From positions 1-10,918 of the forward strand of contig CAAEUQ010000141.1 in NCBI GenBank assembly GCA_900759005.1: a DNA stretch of 10,918 nt. Reading direction: 5' to 3'. Every line of letters starts with the position of its first letter. The first letter of the stretch is position 1. The notes under the pieces are model-generated. The model was given only the letters and a program-made list of their open reading frames with translations. It was not told where the DNA came from and did no database searches. Origin of the DNA: Clostridia bacterium. Lineage in GTDB: Bacteria > Bacillota > Clostridia > Christensenellales > Aristaeellaceae. This document shows positions 1 to 6,570 of the stretch, one piece after another. A program made the position numbers and the translations under genes.

Positions 1-2
1 GC

Positions 3-155
3 ACAAATGAGGTGGTCGGCCAGCGAATGGATTTTTCGTCAGATGCAAATGCAAATTTCGAGGGTTTACTGGAGGTAAATCGAGAAATTTGCATGCCGCA
101 GATGGCGGAAAAGGCATCGCCTGACGCATCGCCGAATTGTGCGGTGGTGCCTTAA
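3..155 (+). CDS. Possible 3' end of a protein gene cut by the window edge
   Basis: A reading frame is open from the window edge to a TAA at 153-155 and would encode 50 residues ending in PNCAVVP. I do not recognise the protein. In favour: the stop codon merges directly into a strong terminator, as expected at the end of a gene, and the codons contain no rare run. Against: the stretch is short, it contains a nested inverted repeat (49-94), and it also contains a repeated GCATCGCC. It could therefore be a structured intergenic element with a frame open by chance. Only the upstream sequence would decide. Confidence 0.3.
   Translation, partial: TNEVVGQRMDFSSDANANFEGLLEVNREICMPQMAEKASPDASPNCAVVP
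49..94. repeat. Nested inverted repeat (11-bp outer stem, 5-bp inner stem)
   Basis: ATGCAAATTTC at 49-59 is the perfect reverse complement of GAAATTTGCAT at 84-94. Inside it, TTTAC at 65-69 pairs with GTAAA at 75-79 around a TGGAG loop. A T-tract does not follow, so it is not a simple terminator. If the surrounding frame is coding, this would be an mRNA hairpin inside the 3' part of the gene; otherwise it may be part of an intergenic element. Confidence 0.6.
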
Positions 156-196
156 AAAACAATCGCTGCCCCAATTCGGAGCGGCGATTGTTTTTT
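154..196. terminator. Strong bidirectional Rho-independent terminator
   Basis: AAAAAACAATCGC (154-166) pairs perfectly with GCGATTGTTTTTT (184-196). The stem extends inward by a T-G wobble and two G-C pairs to about 16 bp. The A-tract on one side and T-tract on the other give a T-run for both directions of transcription. It lies at the end of whatever reads in from the left and 9 bases beyond the stop codon of the minus-strand hydrolase gene (206-835), so it probably ends both converging transcripts. Confidence 0.9.
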
Positions 197-205
197 GAAT
201 CTGAC

Positions 206-835
206 TTACGCCTTGTACGTTAGAATGGCGGCTTTCGGGAGACGGGTTTCTTTGGTGATTTCGATTTCGTTCGGGAGCTGTTCGGCGTTCAGCTCGACCC
301 GGAATTGGGAATCATCGCTGATCGGGAAATCGCAGTAAGCGTTTTTGAAGTGCATCGCAATCGCGCAGCGAGGATTCGCCTTGTGAATGATCTCGATCGC
401 CTGATTCGTGTCGATCGTGAAAAAGCCGCCGATCGGAATCAGCATCAGATCGAGATTCTGAATCGCCTGAAGCTGCGCCTCGTTCGGCATGTGCCCAAGA
501 TCGCCCAGATGCCCGATGCGCAAACCGTCCGCTTCAATGATGGAAATCAGGTTTTCACCGCGCTTTGCGCCGCGCTCCGCATCGTGAAAGCTCGGAACGC
601 ACGTGATCTTGATTCTGTTTGCAAAGTGCGCGCCCGCAGTTTTGATCACCGCGGGATTTCCGGAAAGGGAAGAGACGTGATTGTGATCGAAATGATCGTG
701 GCTGACGAGCGCAATGTCCGCGCGCGCCGTGCAAAGCGGATACTGCATCGAACCGTCGAACGGATCGGTGATCAGAACGGTTCCGTTTTCAAACGTCATC
801 GCAAAGCAGGAATGACCGTACCACTTGAGCTTCAT
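206..835 (-). CDS. Metal-dependent hydrolase, metallo-beta-lactamase fold (UPF0173/UlaG-like)
   Basis: This 209-residue protein has the full metal-binding pattern of the metallo-beta-lactamase superfamily. The HxHxDH motif is SHDHFDH (H46, H48, D50, H51), followed by H84 in SFHD, D112 in GDLGH, and H162 in MHF. The N-terminal start MKLKWYGHSCF and the short length match the UPF0173 / UlaG-like branch of predicted metal-dependent hydrolases; the substrate is not known. No signal peptide is visible, so it should be cytoplasmic. The start is set at 835 because AGGAGG at 845-850 lies nine bases before that ATG. The ATG at 842-844 touches the AGGAGG and is too close. It follows acpS by 20 bases on the same strand and is probably co-transcribed with it, although no functional link is evident. 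Confidence 0.9.
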   Translation of the reverse strand: MKLKWYGHSCFAMTFENGTVLITDPFDGSMQYPLCTARADIALVSHDHFDHNHVSSLSGNPAVIKTAGAHFANRIKITCVPSFHDAERGAKRGENLISIIEADGLRIGHLGDLGHMPNEAQLQAIQNLDLMLIPIGGFFTIDTNQAIEIIHKANPRCAIAMHFKNAYCDFPISDDSQFRVELNAEQLPNEIEITKETRLPKAAILTYKA

Positions 836-855
836 AACCTTCATCCTCCTAAATG

Positions 856-1215
856 TCAGTCGGTTTCCCATACGGCGAACGCGGACGCCGTGCCCGCATC
901 GTGCGCAATCGAAACGTGAATCCGCCCCTCGCGGCAGGCGTTTCCGTGCAGGCGCGCAATCGGCTTTCCGAGCGCGTCCGACAGGATTTCGATATCCGAG
1001 AACCCGAAATTCGAAAAGCCCGTGCCAAGCGCCTTCGCGATCGCCTCTTTCGCCGCAAACAGACCGGCTGCGCGTTCGACGCGCCGTTCGGGACAGAGAA
1101 CGCGCATGCTTTCGCGCTCGGCAGGGGTGTAAACGCGCTCGAAAAAGCGCGGGTTCCGAATTGCCTTTTCGATGCGTCCGATGCTGACCAGATCCGTGCC
1201 CACGCCCGAAATCAC
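856..1215 (-). CDS. acpS: Holo-[acyl-carrier-protein] synthase
   Basis: AcpS transfers the 4'-phosphopantetheine group of coenzyme A to a serine of apo-acyl carrier protein, making it active for fatty acid synthesis. The 119-residue length is typical. The family motifs are present: GVGTDLVSIGRI with Mg-binding D8, FAAKEAIAKALGTG (53-66) with the second metal ligand E57, and the C-terminal VSIAHD (101-106). The start is a GTG at 1213-1215 (VISGVGTDLV), preceded by a purine-rich GAGGGGGGAG six bases upstream; no suitable ATG lies near. The residue just before FAAKEA is Leu, whereas many AcpS proteins have Arg there (AGRFAAKEA). This is a small oddity that may be neutral. It is the first gene of a two-gene minus-strand unit. 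Confidence 0.95.
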   Translation of the reverse strand: MISGVGTDLVSIGRIEKAIRNPRFFERVYTPAERESMRVLCPERRVERAAGLFAAKEAIAKALGTGFSNFGFSDIEILSDALGKPIARLHGNACREGRIHVSIAHDAGTASAFAVWETD

Positions 1216-1251
1216 GCGCGCTCCCCCCTCGAATGTGGCATTGTTTCTACT

Positions 1252-1280
1252 ATTATAGCACAATTTTGTATATTCGGAAA
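1252..1280 (-). promoter_or_regulatory. Extended -10 promoter of acpS and the hydrolase
   Basis: Read on the minus strand, TATAAT occupies 1257-1252 and is preceded by TGC, giving an extended -10 element (TGnTATAAT). The matching -35 position (1280-1275) reads TTTCCG, a weak box, which is usual when the -10 is extended. Transcription would start near 1245, leaving a leader of about 30 bases before the GTG at 1215. Confidence 0.7.
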
Positions 1281-1288
1281 GGGAAAAC

Positions 1289-1317
1289 TTGTATTTGCGC
1301 GTGCGGTTTTGTATACT
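1289..1317 (+). promoter_or_regulatory. Promoter of the MoxR-DUF58-transglutaminase operon
   Basis: TTGTAT (1289-1294) and TATACT (1312-1317) are separated by 17 bases, a good vegetative sigma factor arrangement. Transcription should begin near 1324, about 65 bases before the ATG at 1390. The promoter stands back to back with the acpS promoter: only eight bases separate the two -35 positions. Confidence 0.75.
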
Positions 1318-1389
1318 AAGATGGGCAGGAACCATCCTGACCGCGCAATCGTCTAAACATTGGCAATCAATTTCAAAGGAGAAACACCT

Positions 1390-2337
1390 ATGCAGGTTAC
1401 GCAGCGCTTTGCGCAGTTGCTTACGCAGAATGTCGGAAAGGTGATCGTCGGCAAGCAGGACACGATCGAGCTGATGATGATCGCGGTGCTTTGCCGCGGC
1501 CACGTGCTGATCGAGGATGTGCCGGGCGTGGGCAAGACGACGCTCGCGAGCGCGCTCGCCCGATCGCTGGACTGCTCGTTCAAGCGCATTCAGTTTACGC
1601 CGGACATCACGCCCAGCGACATCACCGGCTTTACCATCGCCAATTTCAAAACCGGCGAAATGGAATACCGTCCCGGCATGATCATGAGTCAGATCGTGCT
1701 CGCGGACGAAATCAACCGCACGTCGCCGAAAACGCAGTCCTCGCTTCTGGAGGTCATGGAAGAAGGGCAGGTTTCGGTCGACGGCGTGACGTATGCGGTG
1801 CCGAAGCCGTTTATCGTGCTGGCGACGCAGAACCCCGTGGATTTCGTGGGCACGTATCCGCTGCCGGAGGCGCAGCTGGATCGATTCTTCATGCGCGTGT
1901 CGATCGGCTATCCGAGCGCGGACGAGGAAACGGAGATTCTCGATCGCTATGCGTCCGGCAAAAAGCCGATCGCCGATTTGAAACCCATCTGTACCAGCAG
2001 CGATATTCTTCGCCTCCAGCAGGAGGTCGAGGGCGTGTATTCCGCAAAGGAAATCCGCAGCTATATCGCCGCAATCGCCGCCGCCTCCAGAAGGACGAAC
2101 GCATTGCAGCTGGGCGTTTCTACCCGCGCGGCAATTTCGCTTCTGCGCGCGGCTCAGGCAAACGCGCTGCTGGACGGCCGCGATTATGTATCGCCCGAGG
2201 ATGTTAAGCGCATGGCGGAGCCGGTGCTCGCACATCGTCTGGTCTTAAGCCCCGAGGCGCGAATGCGCAATATGACCGCCGAAAAGATTCTCGCGGGCGT
2301 CATCGGCAGCGTGCCGGTGCCGGTGAAGGTAAAATGA
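1390..2337 (+). CDS. MoxR-family AAA+ ATPase
   Basis: This 315-residue protein is a MoxR-type AAA+ ATPase, a presumed chaperone that matures or activates partner proteins encoded beside it. Walker A is VPGVGKTT (44-51) and Walker B is VLADEINR (103-110). Sensor 1 is ATQNP (145-149), the arginine-finger region is YPLPEAQLDRF (156-166), and sensor 2 is GVSTRA (242-247). The C-terminal lid follows (about 200-315). No membrane segment is seen. The start is the ATG at 1390, eight bases after AAAGGAG (1375-1381); an in-frame TTG at 1360 would place the ribosome site inside the gene. The stop codon overlaps the next start in ATGA, so translation is probably coupled to the DUF58 gene. MoxR-DUF58-transglutaminase is a recurrent bacterial operon; its substrate here is unknown. 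Confidence 0.93.
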   Translation: MQVTQRFAQLLTQNVGKVIVGKQDTIELMMIAVLCRGHVLIEDVPGVGKTTLASALARSLDCSFKRIQFTPDITPSDITGFTIANFKTGEMEYRPGMIMSQIVLADEINRTSPKTQSSLLEVMEEGQVSVDGVTYAVPKPFIVLATQNPVDFVGTYPLPEAQLDRFFMRVSIGYPSADEETEILDRYASGKKPIADLKPICTSSDILRLQQEVEGVYSAKEIRSYIAAIAAASRRTNALQLGVSTRAAISLLRAAQANALLDGRDYVSPEDVKRMAEPVLAHRLVLSPEARMRNMTAEKILAGVIGSVPVPVKVK

Positions 2338-3503
2338 ACAGGCGTTTGATCGGCGTTCTGATCGCCGCGGCGGTGCTGCTCGCGACCGGTCTGAGCACGG
2401 GCACGCGGGTGTATTACCTGATGGCAATTCTGCTGTGCGCGCTGTGCCTTTTGAGCCTGATCAGCGTAATCGCCGCGATATTTACGCTTTCCGTGTCCGT
2501 AAAATCGGGTCAGGCACGGGTTACGCGCGGCGAGGGCGTGAATCTCGTGTTCACCGTTTCGCACGCGTCGATCCTGCCGGTGGGCGAGCTGCGGCTGTAT
2601 GCGGGATTGGATCAGGGCGCGCAGCAGGAAATCAGCGCGCGCATTCCGCCGTTTTCGAAGCATACGTTCCGCTGCCGCATTCCGTGCAGTCATCGCGGAA
2701 TCTATGCTTCCGGCGTCGGAAGGGTCGCAGCGTGCGATCTGTTCGGGCTTTTCCAGATGCGCAGAACGCTGAATGCGCGCCCGATGCGCGTGATGGTGCT
2801 GCCGAAGCGCGCGGAAGCGGCGCCGATGATGCTGGAAGCGAGCGATATGGGCGTTGAAATGCGCGCGCTGAGCCCGGAGGACAACGCGTCGCCTTCCGGC
2901 ATTCGCTCCTGGCAGGACGGCGACAGCCTGAAAAAGGTGCATTGGAAGCTCTCCATGCGCCGGCGCGAGGTGCTCGTGCGCACCTATGAGGAAACGGCAA
3001 GACCGGACACGCTGGTGATTCCGAATCTGTCGCATATCGCGCTGGACAGCGACGGGCGATTGAGCGCGGAGGACGCGGTGTGTGAGCAGAGCCTCGGCGC
3101 GGCGGAGGCGCAGATGAAGCTGGGCTTTCCCGTGCGAATGCCGCTGACGAGCGCGAAGCCGATGGAGGTTTCGGGACAGTCCGCGCCGGACGCACAGGCG
3201 TTTGCCGACGCGCTGATGCGCGTGCAGTTCGACAGTCCCTATCCGTATGAAAAGGTGCTGATGCTGATGCAGGCGCGCATTCAGCGAACGGGCGGCGCGA
3301 TTCTGGTTACGCCCGAGCTGAGCGAAAGATGCGCGGATATGGCGATGCGAATGCAGCGCTCCGGCGTGCGCACGCGCGTAGTGCTGGTCGGCGCGGACGC
3401 GCGCGAGGAAACGCTCGAAATGCTGGAAAAGCTGAAAATGGCGGGCGTTCAGGTTTCGCGCGGAGGGGCTGAAAGAGGAATGACGAGGTCGATTCATGAA
3501 TAA
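2334..3503 (+). CDS. DUF58-domain membrane protein
   Basis: The 389-residue product has two N-terminal membrane helices (about 5-22 and 29-52), then a beta-rich region, then the DUF58 signature SGIRSWQDGDSLKKVHWKLS (188-207) followed by RREVLVRTYEE. The conserved GD and W of this signature are present. DUF58 proteins almost always accompany MoxR ATPases and are thought to be their partners at the membrane; the molecular role is not established. The ATG at 2334 overlaps the moxR stop by four bases and has GAAGG just upstream. The 3' end overlaps the next gene by eight bases. The C-terminal 170 residues have no motif I can name. Confidence 0.88.
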   Translation: MNRRLIGVLIAAAVLLATGLSTGTRVYYLMAILLCALCLLSLISVIAAIFTLSVSVKSGQARVTRGEGVNLVFTVSHASILPVGELRLYAGLDQGAQQEISARIPPFSKHTFRCRIPCSHRGIYASGVGRVAACDLFGLFQMRRTLNARPMRVMVLPKRAEAAPMMLEASDMGVEMRALSPEDNASPSGIRSWQDGDSLKKVHWKLSMRRREVLVRTYEETARPDTLVIPNLSHIALDSDGRLSAEDAVCEQSLGAAEAQMKLGFPVRMPLTSAKPMEVSGQSAPDAQAFADALMRVQFDSPYPYEKVLMLMQARIQRTGGAILVTPELSERCADMAMRMQRSGVRTRVVLVGADAREETLEMLEKLKMAGVQVSRGGAERGMTRSIHE

Positions 3504-5787
3504 AAACCGTTGGATGCGGGCGTGCTTTGCGGCGATTCTGGCGCTGACGATGGCGGCGGACGCGACGCTTGCGCTGCTTGGCGGAATGGAGATTGCCGTA
3601 AGCGCGCTGAACGCGTATTTGCCGGCGCTGATCGCCGCGATTTTCTGCGTTTTTCTGGCGCAGGGCGGCGTTTTCGCGCTCTGCTCGGCGGGCACGGCGG
3701 CGGTTTCGATCGCGGTTGCCTGCTTTTCCGGCGGTGCGGCAGGGGAACTCGTAAACGCGCTGCGATCGGGCGAATCGGGGGCGATTTCCGCACAGGGAAA
3801 CGCGCTCGCGGCAGTGATTTCATGCCTGCTTTCGGCAAGCTTTTTCGCGCTGCTTTACAGAAAGGGCGGAACGCTGTTTGCCATTTCCGTCATGGGCGTT
3901 TTAACGGTGGTCGCCTATGCGCTGAACAGCAGTATGCCGATCGGCATTGCAGTGCCGGGGCTGATCGCCGCGGTGGTTGCGTTCGCGGCGGACGGGCGCA
4001 GCATTCACCCCGCCGATTTCGCGCGCGCACTGGTGTCGGCGGTATTGTCGGTCGCCATCGCCGTGCTTTTGCTTCCGGGCGAGGGCGCGACGTGGAAACC
4101 GCTGCGCGACGCGGCGGCGTTCGTGCGCCAGGTATTCGAAGAATATTTCCATTTCACGGAGGAACGCATTCCGTTTTCGATCAATGCCGAGGGCTATGAT
4201 CACGCAGCGGAGGTGAATGGTCTGGTCGAAGCGCGGCTGGGCGGCCCCGCCAATCCGGACAGCGATCCGGTAATGCGCGTAACGGCGAACGCCGATCTTC
4301 TGCTGCGCGGCTCCATTCGCCGAACCTATACCGGCGGCGCGTGGGTGGACAATACGGCAAAATCGCGCTATCTGTATCTGGATTTTACGCGCGCGGGCGT
4401 GCGCGAAAAAGTGCTGGGAATGGAGAGCGTGTCCGGATTTGCATCCGCCGCAGCAAAGATCGAATTCCTCGCGCCCGGAACGAGCACGCTGTTCGTGCCC
4501 GGGAATCTCGCGGATTTTTCGATGGACGCGCAGAACGCCGTGTATTACAATTCCATCGGCGAAATTTTCTTAACGCGCGCGGTGCAGGCGGGCGACCGTT
4601 ATTCGGTACAGGCGCTGATTCCGAACGAAGCGGCAATTCGCGCGCAAATGAACGATTCGATCGATGAAGGCGCCACCGAGGGCTGCCTTCAGCTGCCGGA
4701 AAGCATCGAATCCGGCGTTTATGCGCTCACCGCGGAAATCACGCAGAGCTGTGCAAGCGATTACGATAAGGCGCTCGCGATCGAAGCGTGGCTGAAGCAG
4801 AACTGCGTCTATACGCTCAGCCCCGACTATCCCAAACTGAACCGCGATTTCGTTTCGCAGTTCGTTCTGGATACGCGCGAGGGCTATTGCAGCTATTTCG
4901 CCTCGGCAATGACGGTGATGTGCCGAATCGCAGGCGTGCCGGCGCAGTATGTCGAGGGCTATTACGCGCGGATGAACGGCGCGGATTCCGTGGTTCTGAC
5001 CGGCGAAAACGCGCACGCGTGGACGGAGGTCTATATCGGCGGCGTCGGCTGGACGGCGTTTAATCCCTCCGGCGGCGATGCGGCGGGCTCCGACGAAAGC
5101 GGCAATCCCGAGCCGACCAAACAACCGGACAATTCCACGCCCGAGCCGACCGAGCAGCCGGAAAGCGGCGATCCGAACGCAACCGTGCCGCCCGAATCCG
5201 ATCCGACCATTCCGCCGGACGACGGTTCGGCAACGCCGGAGCCGACGCAATCGCCGACGCTTCCGCCGAACGCGGCGATTACGCCTCCGCCGTCGAACAG
5301 CCAGATTCCGCCGGAAGCGCAGAACGCGTCTGAAAACCGGTCGGGGCGCGGCTTTGGCTGGTGGATTTTGATCATTCTCCTGATTCTCCTCGCGATTGCC
5401 GCAATCGCATTCTGGATTTCCCGCCGCCTGCGCGCCGCCGATCCGATGCGCCTGATCGCGGGCAGGGAAATAAACGCGGCAATGCTGATTTTGTATCGCT
5501 CGTGCCTTACGCTGCTGGGCGTCAAGGGGATTTATCCGATGAACGACGAATCGCCCGTTCCGTTCGCCGAACGCGTAAATGCAATCTGCGCAAACGAGGA
5601 TTTCGTGCCGTTCGCAAGAGCGATCGAGCGAATTGCCTACGCGCGCGCCGAAGCGGATAAGAGTTCGCTCGCCGCAGGCAAACGCGCCTATCAAACCTTT
5701 GCCCGCAGTCTGACCATCGGGGAGAAAATCAAATTCACGATCAGAAGACTCTTCAAAGGTCTGGGCGATTTCACTGCAATCCCGTAA
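3496..5787 (+). CDS. Membrane-anchored transglutaminase-like protein (TgpA-type architecture)
   Basis: This 763-residue protein has six or seven N-terminal membrane helices (about residues 8-195). An extracytoplasmic region follows, with a transglutaminase/protease-like core at about 420-530. Next come a Pro/Glu/Thr/Ser-rich linker (about 527-610), one membrane helix (about 622-642) and a cytoplasmic tail resembling DUF4129. The catalytic Cys is C465 in GYCSYF and the His is H507 in NAHAW. The third triad position, usually Asp in a DPT-like motif, reads Asn (N523 in AFNPS). The architecture matches TgpA-like proteins of MoxR-DUF58 operons. A role in modifying or cleaving envelope proteins is likely, but the substrate is unknown. 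GAGG at 3485-3488 lies seven bases before the ATG, inside the end of the DUF58 gene, and indicates translational coupling. No clear T-tract terminator follows. Confidence 0.88.
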   Translation: MNKNRWMRACFAAILALTMAADATLALLGGMEIAVSALNAYLPALIAAIFCVFLAQGGVFALCSAGTAAVSIAVACFSGGAAGELVNALRSGESGAISAQGNALAAVISCLLSASFFALLYRKGGTLFAISVMGVLTVVAYALNSSMPIGIAVPGLIAAVVAFAADGRSIHPADFARALVSAVLSVAIAVLLLPGEGATWKPLRDAAAFVRQVFEEYFHFTEERIPFSINAEGYDHAAEVNGLVEARLGGPANPDSDPVMRVTANADLLLRGSIRRTYTGGAWVDNTAKSRYLYLDFTRAGVREKVLGMESVSGFASAAAKIEFLAPGTSTLFVPGNLADFSMDAQNAVYYNSIGEIFLTRAVQAGDRYSVQALIPNEAAIRAQMNDSIDEGATEGCLQLPESIESGVYALTAEITQSCASDYDKALAIEAWLKQNCVYTLSPDYPKLNRDFVSQFVLDTREGYCSYFASAMTVMCRIAGVPAQYVEGYYARMNGADSVVLTGENAHAWTEVYIGGVGWTAFNPSGGDAAGSDESGNPEPTKQPDNSTPEPTEQPESGDPNATVPPESDPTIPPDDGSATPEPTQSPTLPPNAAITPPPSNSQIPPEAQNASENRSGRGFGWWILIILLILLAIAAIAFWISRRLRAADPMRLIAGREINAAMLILYRSCLTLLGVKGIYPMNDESPVPFAERVNAICANEDFVPFARAIERIAYARAEADKSSLAAGKRAYQTFARSLTIGEKIKFTIRRLFKGLGDFTAIP

Positions 5788-5799
5788 AAAGGAAAGTGT

Positions 5800-5980
5800 G
5801 CGGAACGCGATTCGCAGGAATGCGGAAGAAAGTGCGGCGACGGTTCCGCTTCAAATGAACCGCAGTGCGAAAAAGAAGCGCGGAAAAATGCTGCGGCAGA
5901 TTCATTTCAGACGAATCGCCGCGCAAAGCGAGAACGCAGAAACGTCGCGGAACATTCACTTTCAAAAGAAAGACTACTGA
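5800..5980. repeat. Degenerate tandem hairpin repeat, period about 55-57 bases
   Basis: This is the first part of the gene-free stretch 5788-6570. Three degenerate units share a GC-rich half and an AT-richer hairpin with a TTCA-like loop. The stems are GGTTC/GAACC (5842-5846 with 5857-5861), GATTC/GAATC (5899-5903 with 5913-5917) and CTTTC/GAAAG (5959-5963 with 5968-5972). A fourth related unit lies at 6163-6199. Bases 5939-5971 and 6163-6195 are near-identical, with the same 224-base offset as repeat units A and B. A 60-codon frame (5798-5980, GTG start) crosses this block but lacks a convincing ribosome site, and I do not call it a gene. Confidence 0.6.
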
Positions 5981-5982
5981 AA

Positions 5983-6131
5983 GCAAGGGCGCAAGCCGTC
6001 ACCACGACGGCGCAGCGACCGGAAAGTTGGGAAGAGCGTATCTCCGCGAGACAACAAAGGTTTTGAGTCGCTTCTCGACTCAAAACCGCCGCGACCAAAC
6101 GCGGCAGCAAGTGCCTGCGGGCACCGCCCGC
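5983..6131 (+). repeat. Hairpin repeat unit A (full copy)
   Basis: This full unit runs 5983-6110 (128 bases) plus its terminal hairpin. In order it contains hairpin 1, GCCGTC-ACCAC-GACGGC (5995-6011); hairpin 2, GGTTTTGAGTCG-CTTCT-CGACTCAAAACC (6059-6087); a small hairpin GCCGCG-ACCAAA-CGCGGC; the end GCAGCAA (to 6110); a six-base linker; and the terminal hairpin GCGGGC-ACC-GCCCGC (6117-6131). Units A and B lie 224 bases apart and differ at about seven of 128 positions. Four of those differences are in the loop of hairpin 2. No open frame with a credible start is present. Confidence 0.85.
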
Positions 6132-6206
6132 CGCGACAACGTGATTCGAAGGAACGCGCGGGGAAACGTCGCGGCATATTCGATTTCAAAAGAAATGCCG
6201 CAGAAA

Positions 6207-6355
6207 GCAAGGGCGCAAGCCGTCACCATGACGGCGCAGCGACCGGAAAGCTGGGAAGAGCGTATCTCCGCGAGACAACAAAGGTTTTGAGTCGTTGTCC
6301 GACTCAAAACCGGCGCGACCAAACGCGGCAGCAATCGTCAGCGGGCACCGCCCGT
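6207..6355 (+). repeat. Hairpin repeat unit B (full copy)
   Basis: Full unit 6207-6334, with hairpin 1 GCCGTC-ACCAT-GACGGC (6219-6235), hairpin 2 with loop TTGTC (6283-6311), the end GCAGCAA (to 6334), linker TCGTCA and terminal hairpin GCGGGC-ACC-GCCCGT (6341-6355). It is preceded by the fourth degenerate hairpin unit (6163-6199), so the A and B segments together look like a 224-base tandem duplication starting near 5939. Confidence 0.85.
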
Positions 6356-6356
6356 T

Positions 6357-6479
6357 GGCGCAGCGACCGGAAAGTTGGGAAGGGCATATCTCAGCGAGAC
6401 AACAAAGGTTTTGAGTCGTTGTCCGACTCAAAACCGGCGCGACCAAACGCGGCAGCAATCGCCTGCGGATGCAATCCGC
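6357..6479 (+). repeat. Hairpin repeat unit C (5'-shortened copy)
   Basis: This copy starts at GGCGCAGCGACCGG directly against the terminal hairpin of unit B, so hairpin 1 is missing. Hairpin 2 is at 6407-6435 with loop TTGTC as in B. The end GCAGCAA reaches 6458, followed by linker TCGCCT and terminal hairpin GCGGAT-GCA-ATCCGC (6465-6479). The last hairpin differs from those of A and B in two base pairs but remains fully paired. Confidence 0.8.
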
Positions 6480-6510
6480 GCGGCAGCATTTGACGCAGGG
6501 TTCTACCCTG
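6480..6510 (+). repeat. Hairpin repeat end fragment (C2) merging into the secA promoter
   Basis: GCGGCAGCAT (6480-6489) matches the end of the repeat unit. The next six bases, where other copies have a linker, are TTGACG, which is also the secA -35 box. A perfect 6-bp hairpin with a three-base loop follows: CAGGGT-TCT-ACCCTG (6496-6510). Spacing and shape match the other terminal hairpins, so I read this as the innermost, truncated member of the left array. Confidence 0.55.
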
Positions 6511-6519
6511 TGGTATAAT
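6490..6519 (+). promoter_or_regulatory. secA promoter with a palindrome filling its spacer
   Basis: TTGACG (6490-6495) and TATAAT (6514-6519) are separated by 18 bases, and TGG before the -10 gives an extended -10. This is a near-consensus housekeeping promoter, with a start expected near 6526. The palindrome CAGGGT-TCT-ACCCTG (6496-6510) lies wholly within the spacer and could be a repressor operator or a cruciform. It is also in the position of a repeat-family terminal hairpin. Confidence 0.85.
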
Positions 6520-6541
6520 GGGGAAGATAAGGGAGTATTTT

Positions 6542-6556
6542 GCGCGTTTTGCGCGC
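6542..6556 (+). promoter_or_regulatory. Small leader hairpin just upstream of the secA ribosome binding site
   Basis: GCGCG (6542-6546) pairs with CGCGC (6552-6556) around TTTTG, ending two bases before GGGAGG (6559-6564). It would sit in the roughly 45-base secA leader and could modulate ribosome access. The stem is short, so the effect is uncertain. Confidence 0.4.
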
Positions 6557-6570
6557 TTGGGAGGATAACC

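Noticed and set aside
305..1356. Plus-strand open frames across the hydrolase and acpS region
   Set aside because: They are Arg-rich shadows antisense to two well-recognised genes.
1360..1389. TTG start giving MoxR ten extra residues
   Set aside because: The strong AAAGGAG site lies inside that extension and is correctly spaced for the ATG at 1390.
5983..6110. MITE with terminal inverted repeats
   Set aside because: The two unit ends (GCAAGGGCGC and CGCGGCAGCAA) are not inverted copies of each other, and no target duplication is evident. A different non-autonomous mechanism remains possible.
5865..6493. Several open frames of 60-170 codons in the left repeat block
   Set aside because: They repeat the same peptide because the DNA repeats, appear on both strands, lack ribosome sites and resemble no protein family.
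5983..6510. CRISPR array
   Set aside because: Repeats are long (about 128 bases), irregularly spaced, internally hairpinned and without unique spacers or cas genes.
6469..6570. Upstream extension of the secA frame, or a SecM-like leader peptide
   Set aside because: The extension crosses the -35/-10 promoter. A 16-codon frame beginning at 6518 has its ATG in the -10 box, so it would not be in the transcript.
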